A stretch of 58,177 bases of DNA from Deltaproteobacteria bacterium (GCA_016927815.1 JAFGLY010000157.1:1-58177); one strand, 5' to 3'. Shown: positions 26,648 to 36,419, counted from the stretch's first letter. Program-made: numbers and translations. The notes: generated by a model not told the origin, from the letters alone.

Positions 26648-28465
26648 ATGCGCGCCCTGGTCCTCGCCCTCCTCGTCCTGCCGTCCCCCGCCCTCGCGGA
26701 TCTGCAGATCGACGGCGACTACGTCCGGATCTACTACTGGGAGGCCGGTGTCTGGAACAACACGGCGCGTGCGGGCTTCCAGATGCGGGAGGAGGTCGAC
26801 GGCGCCTGGGTCGACGTGACCTACCCCGGCAACCCATGGCAGGTCATCGGGTTCGCCTTCACGTACAACGACGAGGCGTACGACTACTACGGCAACTACC
26901 ACGGGACCACGTACGACTGGACGGTGCTGGACGAGTCGGACCTCTCCAAGGGCACCACCAACGTGGCGCACCACGAGTGGAGCGCCGGTCCTTTGCTCAT
27001 CGCCAAGACCGAGACCTGGGAGGACGACGCTCGCCTGGTGTTCCTGTCGTTCGAGGTCACCAACGCCGCCTCCTCCGACGTCACCGACTTCCGCCTCCAG
27101 CACGCGATGGACCCCGACCAGGACTCCTCGGTCGGCAGCTACAGGACCTACATCGACAGCGTGGACCTCGACGACGACGGCGTGTCCGACTGGGTCGAGG
27201 CCGAGGGGACCGCCTCGGGTTGGACCATCGCCTACGGCACCTGCGACCCGGCCGACGAGGTGGGGGGCACCTACTGGGGCACCGACACCGACTCGACCTA
27301 CTACGACTACGAGGGGGTCAGCTACGACTACCAGATCCACTGGCGTCACAGCGAGGACACGATCGCGGCGGGCGACACCGTGACCTTCGGGGTCGTGGTG
27401 GCGACGGACACCACCGCGGCGGGTGCTGCGCGCGCGTACCTTTCCGGGGCGGGCCCGTTCTGCCTGTGGGACCGCGACGAGGACGGCTTCACGGCCGACG
27501 TGGACTGCGACGACTCCACCGAGCGGGTCTACCCGGGCGCTCCCGAGGAATGCAACGGCGTGGACGACGACTGCGACGGCGTGGTGGACGAGGACGACGC
27601 CGTGGACGCCCCGACCTGGTACACCGACGCGGACGGCGACACATTCGGGGACCCGGAGGTCTTCCAGACGGCCTGCGTGCAGCCCAAGGGCATGGTGGAC
27701 AACGGCGACGACTGCGACGACACGAACCCGGACATCCACCCCGGCGCGTGGGAGACCCCCTACGACGGCATCGACCAGGACTGCGACGGGTCCGACTGGT
27801 GCGACGTGGACGGCGACGGCTACGACGCCGAGATCTGCGGAGGCGACGACTGCAACGACGCCAACCCCGCGGTCTACCCCGGGGCGCCGGAACTGCCCGA
27901 CGGCATCGACAACGACTGCAACGGCGTGGCGGAGGACGACGACACGGACGGCGACGGCCTGCCCGACGAGGTGGAGTACGTGGTGGGCACCGACCCCTTG
28001 AACCCCGACTCGGACGGCGACGGCGTGCCGGACGGAGAGGAGATCGGGTCCGTGGATTCCCCACGAGACACGGACGGCGACACCGTCATCGATGCCCTCG
28101 ACCCCGACGACGACGACGACGGCATCCCGACCACCGTCGAGATCCAGGACTACGACTGGACGCAGACCGGGTCCGCGCCTCCCGACACGGACGGAGACCA
28201 CGTCCCGGACTACCTGGACGAGGACTCGGACGGCGACGGGACGCCCGACGCCGACGAGGGGACGGACGACGCCGACTGCGACGGCCTCCCCAACTACGTG
28301 GACGACGACGACACGGACGGTACGTGCGAGGACACCGCCATCCCCGACACCGGGGAGGACGGGTCCGAGGCGGGCGGATGCGGGTGCGCCCAGGCGCGCC
28401 CGGCGTTCGGTGGCTGGCTGCTCCTCGGACTCCTGTTCCCGTTCCTCCGGCGACGGCGCCCCTGA
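26648..28465 (+). CDS. Surface protein with MopE-type metal-binding repeats and MYXO-CTERM-like tail
   Basis: The 605-residue protein begins with a signal peptide (MRALVLALLVLPSPALA). Residues 18-270 form a beta-rich domain with many Tyr and Asp, possibly sugar- or peptide-binding. Residues 272-430 contain three MopE-type motifs (CDDSTERVYPGAPEECNGVD, CDDTNPDIHPGAW, CNDANPAVYPGAPE), each with DxDGD loops and paired Cys. Residues 430-565 are thrombospondin-3-like DTDGDGLPDE repeats, expected to bind calcium. The end is GCGCAQAR, then a hydrophobic helix, then RRRRP. That is the tripartite MYXO-CTERM sorting signal, where the Cys are processed and the protein is anchored outside the cell. A GGGAGG site supports the ATG over an upstream in-frame one. 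Confidence 0.88.
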   Translation: MRALVLALLVLPSPALADLQIDGDYVRIYYWEAGVWNNTARAGFQMREEVDGAWVDVTYPGNPWQVIGFAFTYNDEAYDYYGNYHGTTYDWTVLDESDLSKGTTNVAHHEWSAGPLLIAKTETWEDDARLVFLSFEVTNAASSDVTDFRLQHAMDPDQDSSVGSYRTYIDSVDLDDDGVSDWVEAEGTASGWTIAYGTCDPADEVGGTYWGTDTDSTYYDYEGVSYDYQIHWRHSEDTIAAGDTVTFGVVVATDTTAAGAARAYLSGAGPFCLWDRDEDGFTADVDCDDSTERVYPGAPEECNGVDDDCDGVVDEDDAVDAPTWYTDADGDTFGDPEVFQTACVQPKGMVDNGDDCDDTNPDIHPGAWETPYDGIDQDCDGSDWCDVDGDGYDAEICGGDDCNDANPAVYPGAPELPDGIDNDCNGVAEDDDTDGDGLPDEVEYVVGTDPLNPDSDGDGVPDGEEIGSVDSPRDTDGDTVIDALDPDDDDDGIPTTVEIQDYDWTQTGSAPPDTDGDHVPDYLDEDSDGDGTPDADEGTDDADCDGLPNYVDDDDTDGTCEDTAIPDTGEDGSEAGGCGCAQARPAFGGWLLLGLLFPFLRRRRP

Positions 28466-28476
28466 AGGCCTGCGGC

Positions 28477-30195
28477 CTACGGCCCGTCCAGCCGCCAGAC
28501 GCGCACCTCGCCCGGGAAGACCTCGGGCGGACCCAGGCTCGCTTCCAGCGAGGCCGCGACGACGGCCCGCGACTCCGGGGCCACGAAGGCGCCGTGGAGC
28601 ACGAGCCAACCGAAGCCGGCCTCCACCAGGGGCCGGGCGTCCCAGCCGTCGGCGAGCGCCGCGTCGTGGAACCGGGGCGGCCGGCGGGGCGTGAGTCCCA
28701 GAGCCTCCGGGTCCCATGGGAGGGCGAACTCGATTGCGTCCAGGACGTCCGCGGGGTCGTGGGAGAGCCCCGTGCCCACCGCGGCGCGTATGGGGCGGCC
28801 GTGGAGGGTCTGCTCGTAGAGGTACCGGCTCAGGACGGCCTTGGCGGCGGTGGGGTTGGCCCCCGCCATGGCCGGAAGGTCCAGCACGGCGCCCGGCCCG
28901 GCGGTCGCGAGCCAGCGGGCGTGAGGGGCGTCCGGGACCTCGAACGAGGGGTTCGGGAAGCCGTGCGGCGCGGCCATCCATCCCTCCGCGAGCCACGCCG
29001 CGATCGTCACGGGTGCGATCACCCGGCCGAGGCGGGGCAGACCCTGCCTGGCCAGCGCGCGGGCGACGGCCTGGACCCCATGGGCGGCGGCAAGAGGAAG
29101 GAGCAGGTACAAGGGGAGGAGGCGGCGATCTCCCACGTGCTCCAGGAGCGTCGCCGCGAGCCCGCACACCCCCTCCGGCGGTCCGGGGACCGTGCGGAGG
29201 GGGATCCAGGGAATGGGCAGGAACCGGTCCAGCAGGAAAGGCACCAGCGCGAGGGCCCAGAGTCGGCCCGAGCGCGACGCGAGGGCGGCCGCTGCGCCGG
29301 CCAGCCCCACCAGGACCACGAAGTGGCTGCGCCACTGGTGCGCGCTCGAAACCAGGAGCGGTCGGGTGCCGGGAGGCCCCCCCAGGTGCGTGAAGTGAAA
29401 TTCCGACGCCTTCAGGCTGCAGATGTCCAGCACGGGCGACGGGAGGTGGGTGGGGGCGGGGAGCAGGATCCGGCTCGCGCCCCAGGACGCGGCCAGGCCT
29501 GCGAGGAGGCCGAGGGCTGCCCAGGGTGTCCGCCGGGGGGTGCGAAGCGCCACCACCACGGTTCCGACGAGCGCCACACCCGCCCACGTCACGGCCGCGG
29601 GCCAGGAGGCGAGGGCCTGCAGGAGGAGGCCAGCCGCCACCGCGAGCGCGGCGAGGGGTGGCCAAAGCCCCCCGGGACGAACCATCTCCACGAATCCCAG
29701 GAGGACGAGGGGAGGCCACGGACCCGGGAGGACCTCGTAGGATCCTCCGTGAAGCAGGCTCAGCGCGAACGGGGACACGGTCCAGCCCACGGCCACGAGC
29801 GCCGCCGGGCCCGAGGAGAGGCCAGTGCGGACGGCCAGGACGAACGCGAGCGCGGCGCCGGAGGCCACGGTGAACGCGATCCAGGTGTTGACGCCGGCCA
29901 CAGGACCCCAGAACCGCGTGATCGGGACCACCAGGGCCGCATCGAGGAACCCCGCCATGAACCAGCCCACGTCGAAGCCGCCGGGAAAGGCGAGGAGGGA
30001 CGTCGTGGCCGGAAGCACGTGGAGATCCGCCACGGCGTGGGCGGTCCACCACGTGCGCCACACGTGGGAGTACGCCCCCACGAACGGGGTCCCCGGGAGG
30101 CGGCCGTTCGGGTCCAGGAGCACCGGTCCCAGGAGGACTGCCGTGAGGACCGCACCCAGGCCGGCGGCGACGAGCAGGCACCGGCCGCGGGTCAT
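28477..30195 (-). CDS. Polytopic membrane protein with GT-C glycosyltransferase-like topology
   Basis: The 572-residue protein has about ten to twelve membrane helices in the first 410 residues and a soluble C-terminal domain. An acidic pair early in the first outer loop (residues 22-60) and many Trp/Pro-rich loops recall the GT-C fold of lipid-linked-sugar transferases and YfhO-like proteins, but no signature motif is certain. The ATG overlaps the stop of the preceding 740-residue gene as ATGA, so the two are translated together and probably act on the same envelope polymer. It converges with the MYXO-CTERM-like gene, 11 nt apart. Function not established. Confidence 0.6.
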   Translation of the reverse strand: MTRGRCLLVAAGLGAVLTAVLLGPVLLDPNGRLPGTPFVGAYSHVWRTWWTAHAVADLHVLPATTSLLAFPGGFDVGWFMAGFLDAALVVPITRFWGPVAGVNTWIAFTVASGAALAFVLAVRTGLSSGPAALVAVGWTVSPFALSLLHGGSYEVLPGPWPPLVLLGFVEMVRPGGLWPPLAALAVAAGLLLQALASWPAAVTWAGVALVGTVVVALRTPRRTPWAALGLLAGLAASWGASRILLPAPTHLPSPVLDICSLKASEFHFTHLGGPPGTRPLLVSSAHQWRSHFVVLVGLAGAAAALASRSGRLWALALVPFLLDRFLPIPWIPLRTVPGPPEGVCGLAATLLEHVGDRRLLPLYLLLPLAAAHGVQAVARALARQGLPRLGRVIAPVTIAAWLAEGWMAAPHGFPNPSFEVPDAPHARWLATAGPGAVLDLPAMAGANPTAAKAVLSRYLYEQTLHGRPIRAAVGTGLSHDPADVLDAIEFALPWDPEALGLTPRRPPRFHDAALADGWDARPLVEAGFGWLVLHGAFVAPESRAVVAASLEASLGPPEVFPGEVRVWRLDGP

Positions 30196-32414
30196 GCCTC
30201 GGGGACCGACCCGACCAACTGGATCCCCCGCAGGAGTGCGCTCACCGCGTGCTGGACGAAATCCATGCGGACCTCCTGCTCCACGGGCGATCGTCGGACG
30301 GCGCCTCGGGCGAGCAACGGCTCGGGCATCATCCAGGCGTTGTCGGGCCGGATCTGCTCGCGGACCAGGGCATCGAGCGCGAGGGTGGCCTGGCGCTCCA
30401 ATTCGGGGGCCGGTTGCCCCGTGCGCCGGGCGAGGATTGCGGTGGCGGTGACCGCCTCGCCGAAGCCACCCGCCGCGGGCGCCTGGGGGAACAGGAGGGC
30501 TCCGAACCCGTAGTGACCGGCGAAGTCGGCGTTGTCCCACGCGCCCGGTTCGTACTGGAGGCGACCCAGGAAGCGGGCGTAGCCCTCGCAGAAGTCGAGC
30601 CAGCCCGGGTCCTGCAGCCTGGGATACGCCTCCTCGGCAGCCAGGCAGGTCCAGACGTCCGCTCCATAGATGAAGTGCCCGAGGAAGTCGGAGTACTTGG
30701 GGCCCGTGAGGTGGTCCAGCGCGCGGCGGGCCGCGACGCGGTACCGCTCCTCTTCGAGCACGCGGTGGGCCAGGACCAGGGCCAGGGCGGCCTCCTCGGA
30801 GGCGAACATGGCCCGAGCCGTGGGGTCGATGGCCCCGGTCGTGCGGTCGTAGCCGTGGTGGAACTCCCCGTCCTCGCGCTGAAGGGCCATCAAGAGCCCG
30901 AGCAGGCCCTCGACGGTGGTCCGGAGCTCAGGATCGGGTGCGAGGGCGTAGGTCTCGATGAGCGCGACCGCCGCGATGGCGTTCGTCCCGAACGAGACCT
31001 CGGGCTTGGAGGCGATGCACGCTCCGCCCAGTGGGCCGCAGGGTGTCCTCATGGCGGCCTCCAGCCAGGCGGCGCCGGCTCGGGCCCCGGCGAGGCAGCG
31101 CGGATCCCCCGTGGCCTCGTACAGCAGTCCGAGTACCCAGACCACGCCGGCGTGGCGGGCGACGGAGTACTCCCTGACCTTGCGGTTCCGGCCGTCGCGA
31201 AGCCGGGACAGGGGATGGTACAGGTACCGGAAGCGGCCGTCCTCCGCTTGGTGCTGCAGGAGCCACGCACCTCCCTCCCGGGCGGCCTGGGACCAGCGGG
31301 CCACGCGACCGGGCGAAGCGGGCAGCGGTGTGTTCCCCCGTGTCACGGGCAGGGCCTGGCCCTCCCACTCCACCCAGGTCTCGGTCCGCACGCGGATCGG
31401 CCGATCCCGAGGCTCCAGGTGCGCGGCCGCACGGGCCCGCGCCACGTCCATCCCCAGGCGCAGCTCTCGGATGTCCGGGATGAGAGGGGTCTTGCCGAAG
31501 ACCTGCTTCTTCAGGAGGTCGGTGGGGAGGACCAGGAGATCCGGATCCCGGTCCTGCCTCCAGAGCCCCTCCACGCCCGGGTTCACGGAGAGGGCCAGCA
31601 CCGGATCCGCTGCCGAGGCCACCGGCGCGAGGGCCGTCACCCGGTCCACCTGCAGGCGTGCCTCGGGTCGGGGACCCGAGGACGCGATCTCGTCCGCTGA
31701 CGCGCGAACGGCCTCGGCCAGGTCCCCCTGGTCCGACGTCACGCGGAGGGCTGGGCGGCCGCGCTCCCAGGCCGTGACCACGAGCGGACCGGGCCCTCGG
31801 GGGATCCCCTCGAGCGCCGGTGTTTCGGGGCGAACGCGGCCCTCCAGGGCGGCCCGGAGGTGATCCAGGGCCTGTTGCCGGGCGTCCGGCGGAACGGGCG
31901 CGAGCGGCCGAGGCGCGAACCGGAGGGGCACGGCCAGCACCACCGCGAGGGGCACCAGCGAGATCCCGACCAGGAACCGGACCCACCCGCGGCCGGCACC
32001 GAGATCCCGACGCACCTCGCGGCGCAGGAGCGCGCACAGCTTGAGCGCGGGGTAGAGACCCAGGACCTGGAGGGCACCGCTCGCGGCCAGGAGCGCACCG
32101 ATGGACGCGCCCACACCAAAGTCGCCGTAGACGGACCTCAGGTAGGCCCACGACGCCACGAGCCCGCCGACCACGCCCACACAGGCTGTCCACCCCACGA
32201 TGCCCCCGGTCACGGCGAGGCGCCAGCCCCAGCGCCGCCGGCGGGCGAGGCCGGGCACGGCCGCGAGTGCCAGGGCCGCGTAGGCCAGGCCGAGCGCGTT
32301 GGCCCAGGGGGTCTTCCAGGGCACCAGCACCGAGACCGCGAACGCCACGACGAGCGCGTAGACTCCCTCGGCAACGGCCCAGAAGGCGAGGGTCCGACGG
32401 GTCAGGTCCTGCAT
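30192..32414 (-). CDS. Membrane protein with (alpha/alpha)6-barrel glycosidase- or cyclase-like domain
   Basis: The 740-residue protein has four to six membrane helices in the first 190 residues, then a beta/helix linker (190-360), then a C-terminal helical domain of about 370 residues. The latter repeats pairs of helices with GGAWLLQHQAEDGRFRYLYH, LMALQREDGEFHHGY and WLDFCEGYARFLGRL, the pattern of six-hairpin glycosidases and prenyltransferase/terpene-cyclase toroids. The QxEDGxF motif is typical of squalene-cyclase-like repeats and also of sugar epimerases and lyases. Possibly a polysaccharide-acting enzyme in the envelope. The ribosome site GGAGAGAGGG precedes the ATG. It lies 15 nt after the small unknown gene. 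Confidence 0.65.
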   Translation of the reverse strand: MQDLTRRTLAFWAVAEGVYALVVAFAVSVLVPWKTPWANALGLAYAALALAAVPGLARRRRWGWRLAVTGGIVGWTACVGVVGGLVASWAYLRSVYGDFGVGASIGALLAASGALQVLGLYPALKLCALLRREVRRDLGAGRGWVRFLVGISLVPLAVVLAVPLRFAPRPLAPVPPDARQQALDHLRAALEGRVRPETPALEGIPRGPGPLVVTAWERGRPALRVTSDQGDLAEAVRASADEIASSGPRPEARLQVDRVTALAPVASAADPVLALSVNPGVEGLWRQDRDPDLLVLPTDLLKKQVFGKTPLIPDIRELRLGMDVARARAAAHLEPRDRPIRVRTETWVEWEGQALPVTRGNTPLPASPGRVARWSQAAREGGAWLLQHQAEDGRFRYLYHPLSRLRDGRNRKVREYSVARHAGVVWVLGLLYEATGDPRCLAGARAGAAWLEAAMRTPCGPLGGACIASKPEVSFGTNAIAAVALIETYALAPDPELRTTVEGLLGLLMALQREDGEFHHGYDRTTGAIDPTARAMFASEEAALALVLAHRVLEEERYRVAARRALDHLTGPKYSDFLGHFIYGADVWTCLAAEEAYPRLQDPGWLDFCEGYARFLGRLQYEPGAWDNADFAGHYGFGALLFPQAPAAGGFGEAVTATAILARRTGQPAPELERQATLALDALVREQIRPDNAWMMPEPLLARGAVRRSPVEQEVRMDFVQHAVSALLRGIQLVGSVPEA

Positions 32415-32429
32415 GGGCCCTCTCTCCGG

Positions 32430-32687
32430 CTACAGCGTGCGCTTCACGTTGCCGTCGGCCGGGCCCGGCGGCTCGATCCCTGTCTCGCGCGGGACGTCGG
32501 CCTCCGTGGTCGCGTCGGGATCCGGCACGATCCGATCCTCAGGCACGCCGTACCGTACCTGCCGGGGCCCAGGGCCAGCCAGTTCCGCCTCGAGGGCCGC
32601 TTGGGCCGCGGTCGCGTCGGGATCGGGATGCAGCCGGGCCCTCACCCAACCTCGGGCGACGTTGGCAAACCGCTGGAGTACGGACAT
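32430..32687 (-). CDS. Small conserved-looking protein of unknown function
   Basis: The 85-residue protein starts MSVLQRFANVARGWVRARLH, an amphipathic basic helix that could sit on a membrane. After it come an Ala/Glu helix and an acidic Pro-rich tail. It has only a weak ribosome site (AGGAC), but it lies in line between the FmdB gene (55 nt upstream) and the 740-residue gene (15 nt downstream) and its codon use looks coding. I do not recognise it. Confidence 0.5.
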   Translation of the reverse strand: MSVLQRFANVARGWVRARLHPDPDATAAQAALEAELAGPGPRQVRYGVPEDRIVPDPDATTEADVPRETGIEPPGPADGNVKRTL

Positions 32688-32742
32688 GCGGGCGTCCTAT
32701 CCCGCGGTCCGTCGCCTGCCCTCCCCGAGGCCCCCTCGGGCT

Positions 32743-32979
32743 TCATCGCTCGCAGCGGCCCGTACCCTGGCAGGGCGGTGTCTCGCAGCGCTCCTCCCGT
32801 CCGCAGCAGGTCCGACCCGAGGCTCGCGGAGGCAGGTTCCGGTGGGGCGCGGCGGCCGACAGCAGGCGCTCGACCGGGGCCCCGCAGCAGGGAGAGGTCG
32901 AGGGGTCGGGCTCCTCGGGCCCCTGCAGGTGCTCGAACACGGTGGCGCAGGCGGTGCAGCGATACTCGTAGAGAGGCAT
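32743..32979 (-). CDS. FmdB-family zinc-ribbon protein
   Basis: The 78-residue protein begins MPLYEYRCTACATVFEHLQG and has the second knuckle SPCCGAPVERLLS, the defining arrangement of the FmdB/CxxC_CxxC_SSSS family of small putative regulators that bind zinc through four Cys. The C-terminal 30 residues add a further Cys-rich stretch (TCCGREERC, PPCQGTGRC), which is unusual. It starts 12 nt after the sigma-54 activator stop, so it is probably the next gene of that operon. Confidence 0.85.
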   Translation of the reverse strand: MPLYEYRCTACATVFEHLQGPEEPDPSTSPCCGAPVERLLSAAAPHRNLPPRASGRTCCGREERCETPPCQGTGRCER

Positions 32980-32991
32980 CGGGGCTCGCGT

Positions 32992-34347
32992 TCAGGGGAT
33001 GAGGCCGGCCGTCTTCATGCGCCGCCAGAGGGTGACCCGGCTGATGCCGAGGGCACGGGCCGTATCCTGGCGGTTCCATCGATGCGCCTCCAGGGCGGCG
33101 AGGAGATCGACGTCATCGACCTCGACGGCGTGAGCCAGGAAAGCCCGCTCGGACGACGTCGGGTCGCGGGTGGGCTGCCAGCGGGCGATCTCCGGCGGGA
33201 GGTCGCCCACCTGGATGGACGGGCCCGAGGTGAGCGCCACGGCGCGCTCGATGGCGTTCTCCAGTTCCCGCACGTTGCCCGGAAACGGGTAGTCGTACAG
33301 GACCCGCAACGCCGCGGGGGAGATCCCCATCACCGGGCGGCCTCGTCGGATCGCCACCCGCTCCAGGAGGTGCTCGGCGAGGAGCGGGATGTCCTCCCGG
33401 CGGTCGCACAGGGGGGGCAGGTCGAGGGCCACCACGCGCAGGCGGTAGTAGAGGTCCTCCCGGAATGTCCTCTGGCGGACCATTTCGGAAAGGTCCCGGT
33501 TGGTGGCGGCCACGAGACGCACGTCCACCTTCCGGGCGACGCGGTCTCCGAGGGGCTGGATCTCCCCGTCCTGCACGGCCCGGAGCAGCTTCACCTGAAA
33601 GGAGGGGGAGGTCTCGGCGATCTCGTCCAGGAACAGCGTACCCCCGTCGGCCACCGCGAAGCGGCCCGGCGCATCCTCGCGGGCATCCGTGAAGGCTCCC
33701 TTTCGATGGCCGAACAGCTCGCTCTCCAGGAGCGTGTCGGGGAGGGCCGCGCAGTTGATCTGGACGAAGGGCCGATCGGCCCGGGGGCTCAGGCGGTGGA
33801 TGGCACGCGCCACGAGCTCCTTGCCCGTGCCGCTGGGTCCCTGGAGGAGCACCGTGGCGCCCGACCGGGCCACGTCGGGCAGCACGCGGAACAGCTCCCG
33901 CATGGGCGGGCTCCGGCCTACGATGTCCTCGAAGATGGCCTGGCCGTGGAGCTCCCTGCGCAGCGCCTCCACGTCCGAGATGTCCCGTAGGATCTCGACC
34001 CCGCCCACGACCCGCCCGGACGCGTCGCGGAGCGCTGCGGTGGAGATGGTGACGGGCACCTCCCTCATGTGCCGGTCGAGCACCGTGACCCTCAAGTCCC
34101 GCGCCGGAGGCCCTCCCTCCAGCGTGCCCTTCAGGGGGCACCGGCCGTGGCACACGTCCGCGCGGAACACGTCGCGACAGCGCATGCCGATGGCCTCGGA
34201 GCGGTCGAGCCCGACGAGCCGCTCGGCCGCGGCGTTGAACGAGGTCACCCTCCATTCCAGGTCGACCGTGAAGACGGCCTCCCCGATGCTTTCCAGGATC
34301 TGCCCGTAAAGCCGGCACTCGGAGGTGGCGGGATCGGGTTCAACCAC
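32992..34347 (-). CDS. PAS-containing sigma-54 enhancer-binding protein, predicted ORP-operon activator
   Basis: Starts at GTG 34347, with GGAGG 9 nt upstream and an 8-nt overlap of the preceding MinD-like stop. The 451-residue protein has a PAS domain (about residues 12-125) with a Cys cluster, C57, C66 and C70 ([20 protein letters not shown]). Then comes an AAA+ domain with GPSGTGKE, a GAFTDA version of the sigma-54-contacting GAFTGA loop, and [10 protein letters not shown]; last is a Fis-type HTH ([20 protein letters not shown]). There is no receiver domain, so it is controlled by the PAS signal. In Desulfovibrio vulgaris the ORP operons carry a cognate sigma-54 activator in the same place; a consensus -24/-12 promoter heads this operon. 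Confidence 0.9.
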   Translation of the reverse strand: MVEPDPATSECRLYGQILESIGEAVFTVDLEWRVTSFNAAAERLVGLDRSEAIGMRCRDVFRADVCHGRCPLKGTLEGGPPARDLRVTVLDRHMREVPVTISTAALRDASGRVVGGVEILRDISDVEALRRELHGQAIFEDIVGRSPPMRELFRVLPDVARSGATVLLQGPSGTGKELVARAIHRLSPRADRPFVQINCAALPDTLLESELFGHRKGAFTDAREDAPGRFAVADGGTLFLDEIAETSPSFQVKLLRAVQDGEIQPLGDRVARKVDVRLVAATNRDLSEMVRQRTFREDLYYRLRVVALDLPPLCDRREDIPLLAEHLLERVAIRRGRPVMGISPAALRVLYDYPFPGNVRELENAIERAVALTSGPSIQVGDLPPEIARWQPTRDPTSSERAFLAHAVEVDDVDLLAALEAHRWNRQDTARALGISRVTLWRRMKTAGLIP

Positions 34348-35215
34348 GCTCTGTGGCCTCCGACACCGCCTTCCAGGTCTCGCGGATGGCTTCGGCCGTC
34401 GCGGGACGGGCGTCCAGGGGGAGGCGCCCCTGCGCCAGCAGACGCGGGACCAGGGGATCGAAGGGAATTTCGCCGAGGACGGGAACGCCCCGGCCGTGGC
34501 AGACCCTGCGGATGCGGGTGGACACCTTGGGCGCGAGATCCGCCTTGTTGATGACGACGGAGATCGGGCGCCGGAAGTGCTCGGCCAGGTCCAGCAGGCG
34601 GATGAGGTCGTGCTCACCCGAAACCGAGGGCTCGGTCACCGCGACCACGAGGTCCACCCCGCCGATGGCTGCGTGAACCGGGCAGCCGATGCCGGGCGGG
34701 CCGTCGATGAGCAGGTAGGGCATCTGGGCGCGTTCGCCCAAGGTCTCGGCCTCGCGGCGCAGGTGGGCCACCAGCTTGCCCGAGCTGTCCTGGGCGATGC
34801 CCAGTTGCGCGTGGACGAGCAGGCCCGTCGCCGTGTGCCGGATCCGCCACGTGCCCGCGAGGTTGTCCTCGAACGTGATCGTGTCCGGGACCGGGCAGAC
34901 GAGGCCGCAGACGCCGCATCCTTCGCAGGAGATCGTGTGAATCTCGAAGCGCGTCCCCACGGCCCGAACCGCTCCGAAGCGGCAGGCGTCCCGGCAGGCA
35001 CCGCACCCGGTGCAGCGCTCGGGATCGATGCGGGCGCGACGGCCCGAGTAGAAGGCCTTCTCGGAGGTGTCCTCGCCCGGGAGGAGAAGGGCCAGGTTGG
35101 CGGCGTCCACGTCCGTGTCCACCGCGACCGCACGCCGGGCGAGCGCGGCGAACGAGGCCACCAGGGAGGTCTTGCCCGTGCCTCCCTTTCCACTGAAGAC
35201 GGCGATCTGCTTCAC
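34340..35215 (-). CDS. MinD/ParA-type ATPase with inserted 2x[4Fe-4S] ferredoxin domain
   Basis: The 291-residue protein has the deviant Walker A KGGTGKT at residues 10-16, a DTDVDAANL switch, and an insertion (about residues 65-110) with [11 protein letters not shown] and [12 protein letters not shown] binding two [4Fe-4S] clusters. The later [12 protein letters not shown] and VVINKAD motifs complete the ATPase. Such ATPases partner with orange protein/NifX-type proteins in anaerobes, probably in building or transferring a metal-sulfur cluster. The GTG start overlaps the neighbouring ATPase stop as GTGA. Confidence 0.9.
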   Translation of the reverse strand: MKQIAVFSGKGGTGKTSLVASFAALARRAVAVDTDVDAANLALLLPGEDTSEKAFYSGRRARIDPERCTGCGACRDACRFGAVRAVGTRFEIHTISCEGCGVCGLVCPVPDTITFEDNLAGTWRIRHTATGLLVHAQLGIAQDSSGKLVAHLRREAETLGERAQMPYLLIDGPPGIGCPVHAAIGGVDLVVAVTEPSVSGEHDLIRLLDLAEHFRRPISVVINKADLAPKVSTRIRRVCHGRGVPVLGEIPFDPLVPRLLAQGRLPLDARPATAEAIRETWKAVSEATERG

Positions 35216-36072
35216 GACGGCCCTCCCGGGCTCTCGAGCAACTCGATGAGCCGCTCCACGGCCTCCTTGAGAGCCGGAGAATCGGCCAGGGGGATGCGAC
35301 CTTCGGAAACGGCGACCGCTATCTCGCGTTCGAAGGGAATCTCTGCCACGAGGGGCACGTCGTTTTCCGCGAGGTGATCCCGGACCCCGCCATCGCCCAG
35401 GTCGGCCCGGTTGAGCACGGCGACGTGTGGCAGGCCGAGCACCCTGCAGAGACGGATGGCCAGGTCCAGATCGTGGAGCCCGAACGGCGTGGGCTCGGTG
35501 ACCAGCACCACGCGGTCGGCGCCCTCCAGGGCAGCCAGGACCGGGCAGGAGGTGCCCGGCGGACAGTCCACCACCGTGAGGGCCCCCTCGGGTGCGGACT
35601 CCAGCACCGCGCTGACGAGCGGCGTGGAGCGGGCTTCCCCCACGTCCAGGCGGCCCGAGTGCCACGCCAGGCCGCCGGTCGTGCCGAACGACAGGCTACC
35701 GATGCTGCGCATCTGCTCCCTGAGCGCCCGGTCCGGGCAGATCTGGATGCAGCCGCCACAGGCGTGGCACAGTTCCGGAAGGACCATCACCCGGTTCCGG
35801 AGGGCGATGATGGCGTGCCAGGCACAGAACCGCTGGCACGCACCGCAGCCCCTGCAGCGCCCATCGACGAGCACCGGGATGGGCACCGAGAACCGCGTGG
35901 TCGTGACCTTTTCCGGGTGCAGGAACAGGTGGCCGTTGGGTTCCTCCACGTCGGCGTCCACGTACGCGACGCGGCCGGGCTCGCGGTCGGCCAGGGCACG
36001 GGCGAAGGCGGTGGACAGGAGCGTCTTGCCCGTCCCGCCCTTGCCGCTGGCGAACGCGACCCTCAACGCCAA
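35212..36072 (-). CDS. Second MinD/ParA-type ATPase with ferredoxin domain
   Basis: The 286-residue protein is a paralogue of its downstream neighbour: SGKGGTGKT at the N terminus, YVDADVEEPN switch, CRGCGACQRFC and CHACGGCIQICP cluster motifs, then VVDCPPGTSCPV. Tandem copies of this ATPase are a hallmark of ORP clusters, where they may form a heterodimer. There is no ATG near the P-loop. I use TTG 36072 (overlapping the NifX gene by 10 nt); TTG 36066 (TTGA overlap) is equally possible. Confidence 0.9.
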   Translation of the reverse strand: MALRVAFASGKGGTGKTLLSTAFARALADREPGRVAYVDADVEEPNGHLFLHPEKVTTTRFSVPIPVLVDGRCRGCGACQRFCAWHAIIALRNRVMVLPELCHACGGCIQICPDRALREQMRSIGSLSFGTTGGLAWHSGRLDVGEARSTPLVSAVLESAPEGALTVVDCPPGTSCPVLAALEGADRVVLVTEPTPFGLHDLDLAIRLCRVLGLPHVAVLNRADLGDGGVRDHLAENDVPLVAEIPFEREIAVAVSEGRIPLADSPALKEAVERLIELLESPGGPS

Positions 36073-36419
36073 CCCCGGGTTGCCTTTCTCTCGAGGGTGC
36101 CCTCGGTGAACCGCCGGTGCGCCTCCGAGACGCGCAAGCCCGGCGGGGCGGTGAGGGGCGTGATCCCGAGCGCGTTCAGCGAGGCCAGGGCCTTGGGCCC
36201 GAACTCGCCAGAGATGACGGTTTCGACGCCCAGATCGCGCATCCAGCCGGCTACGGCGGGGCCCGCACCGTGCCCCGCGTTCCGGTGGGGGTTCGACACC
36301 CGCTGGACCACCTGTCCGGTCTCGTCGAGCACGAGAAAGGCCTCGGCACGGCCGAACCGGGGATCCAGGAGGGGATCCGGATCCGCCGGCGTGGCCACGG
36401 AAATAGCGGCCCGGGTCAC
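36063..36419 (-). CDS. NifX/NafY-type dinitrogenase-cofactor-like protein (ORP-like)
   Basis: The 118-residue protein has the NifX/NifB-C/MTH1175 fold: TRAAISVATPADPDPLLDPR with FGRAEAFLVLD near the start, then AGPAVAGWMRDLGVETVISG and a final GEFGPKALASLNALGI. In orange protein this fold holds a Mo-Cu-sulfur cluster. Here it may carry Fe-S or Mo-Cu material passed on by the MinD ATPases. The GTG overlaps the DUF5320 stop as GTGA. Confidence 0.85.
   Translation of the reverse strand: MTRAAISVATPADPDPLLDPRFGRAEAFLVLDETGQVVQRVSNPHRNAGHGAGPAVAGWMRDLGVETVISGEFGPKALASLNALGITPLTAPPGLRVSEAHRRFTEGTLERKATRGWR

Noticed and set aside
26630-30181. A 1183-codon minus-strand frame opposite the MYXO-CTERM-like gene
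   Set aside because: The Val/Arg/His-rich translation is the mirror of DxDGDG repeats and runs through the real minus-strand gene in another frame.
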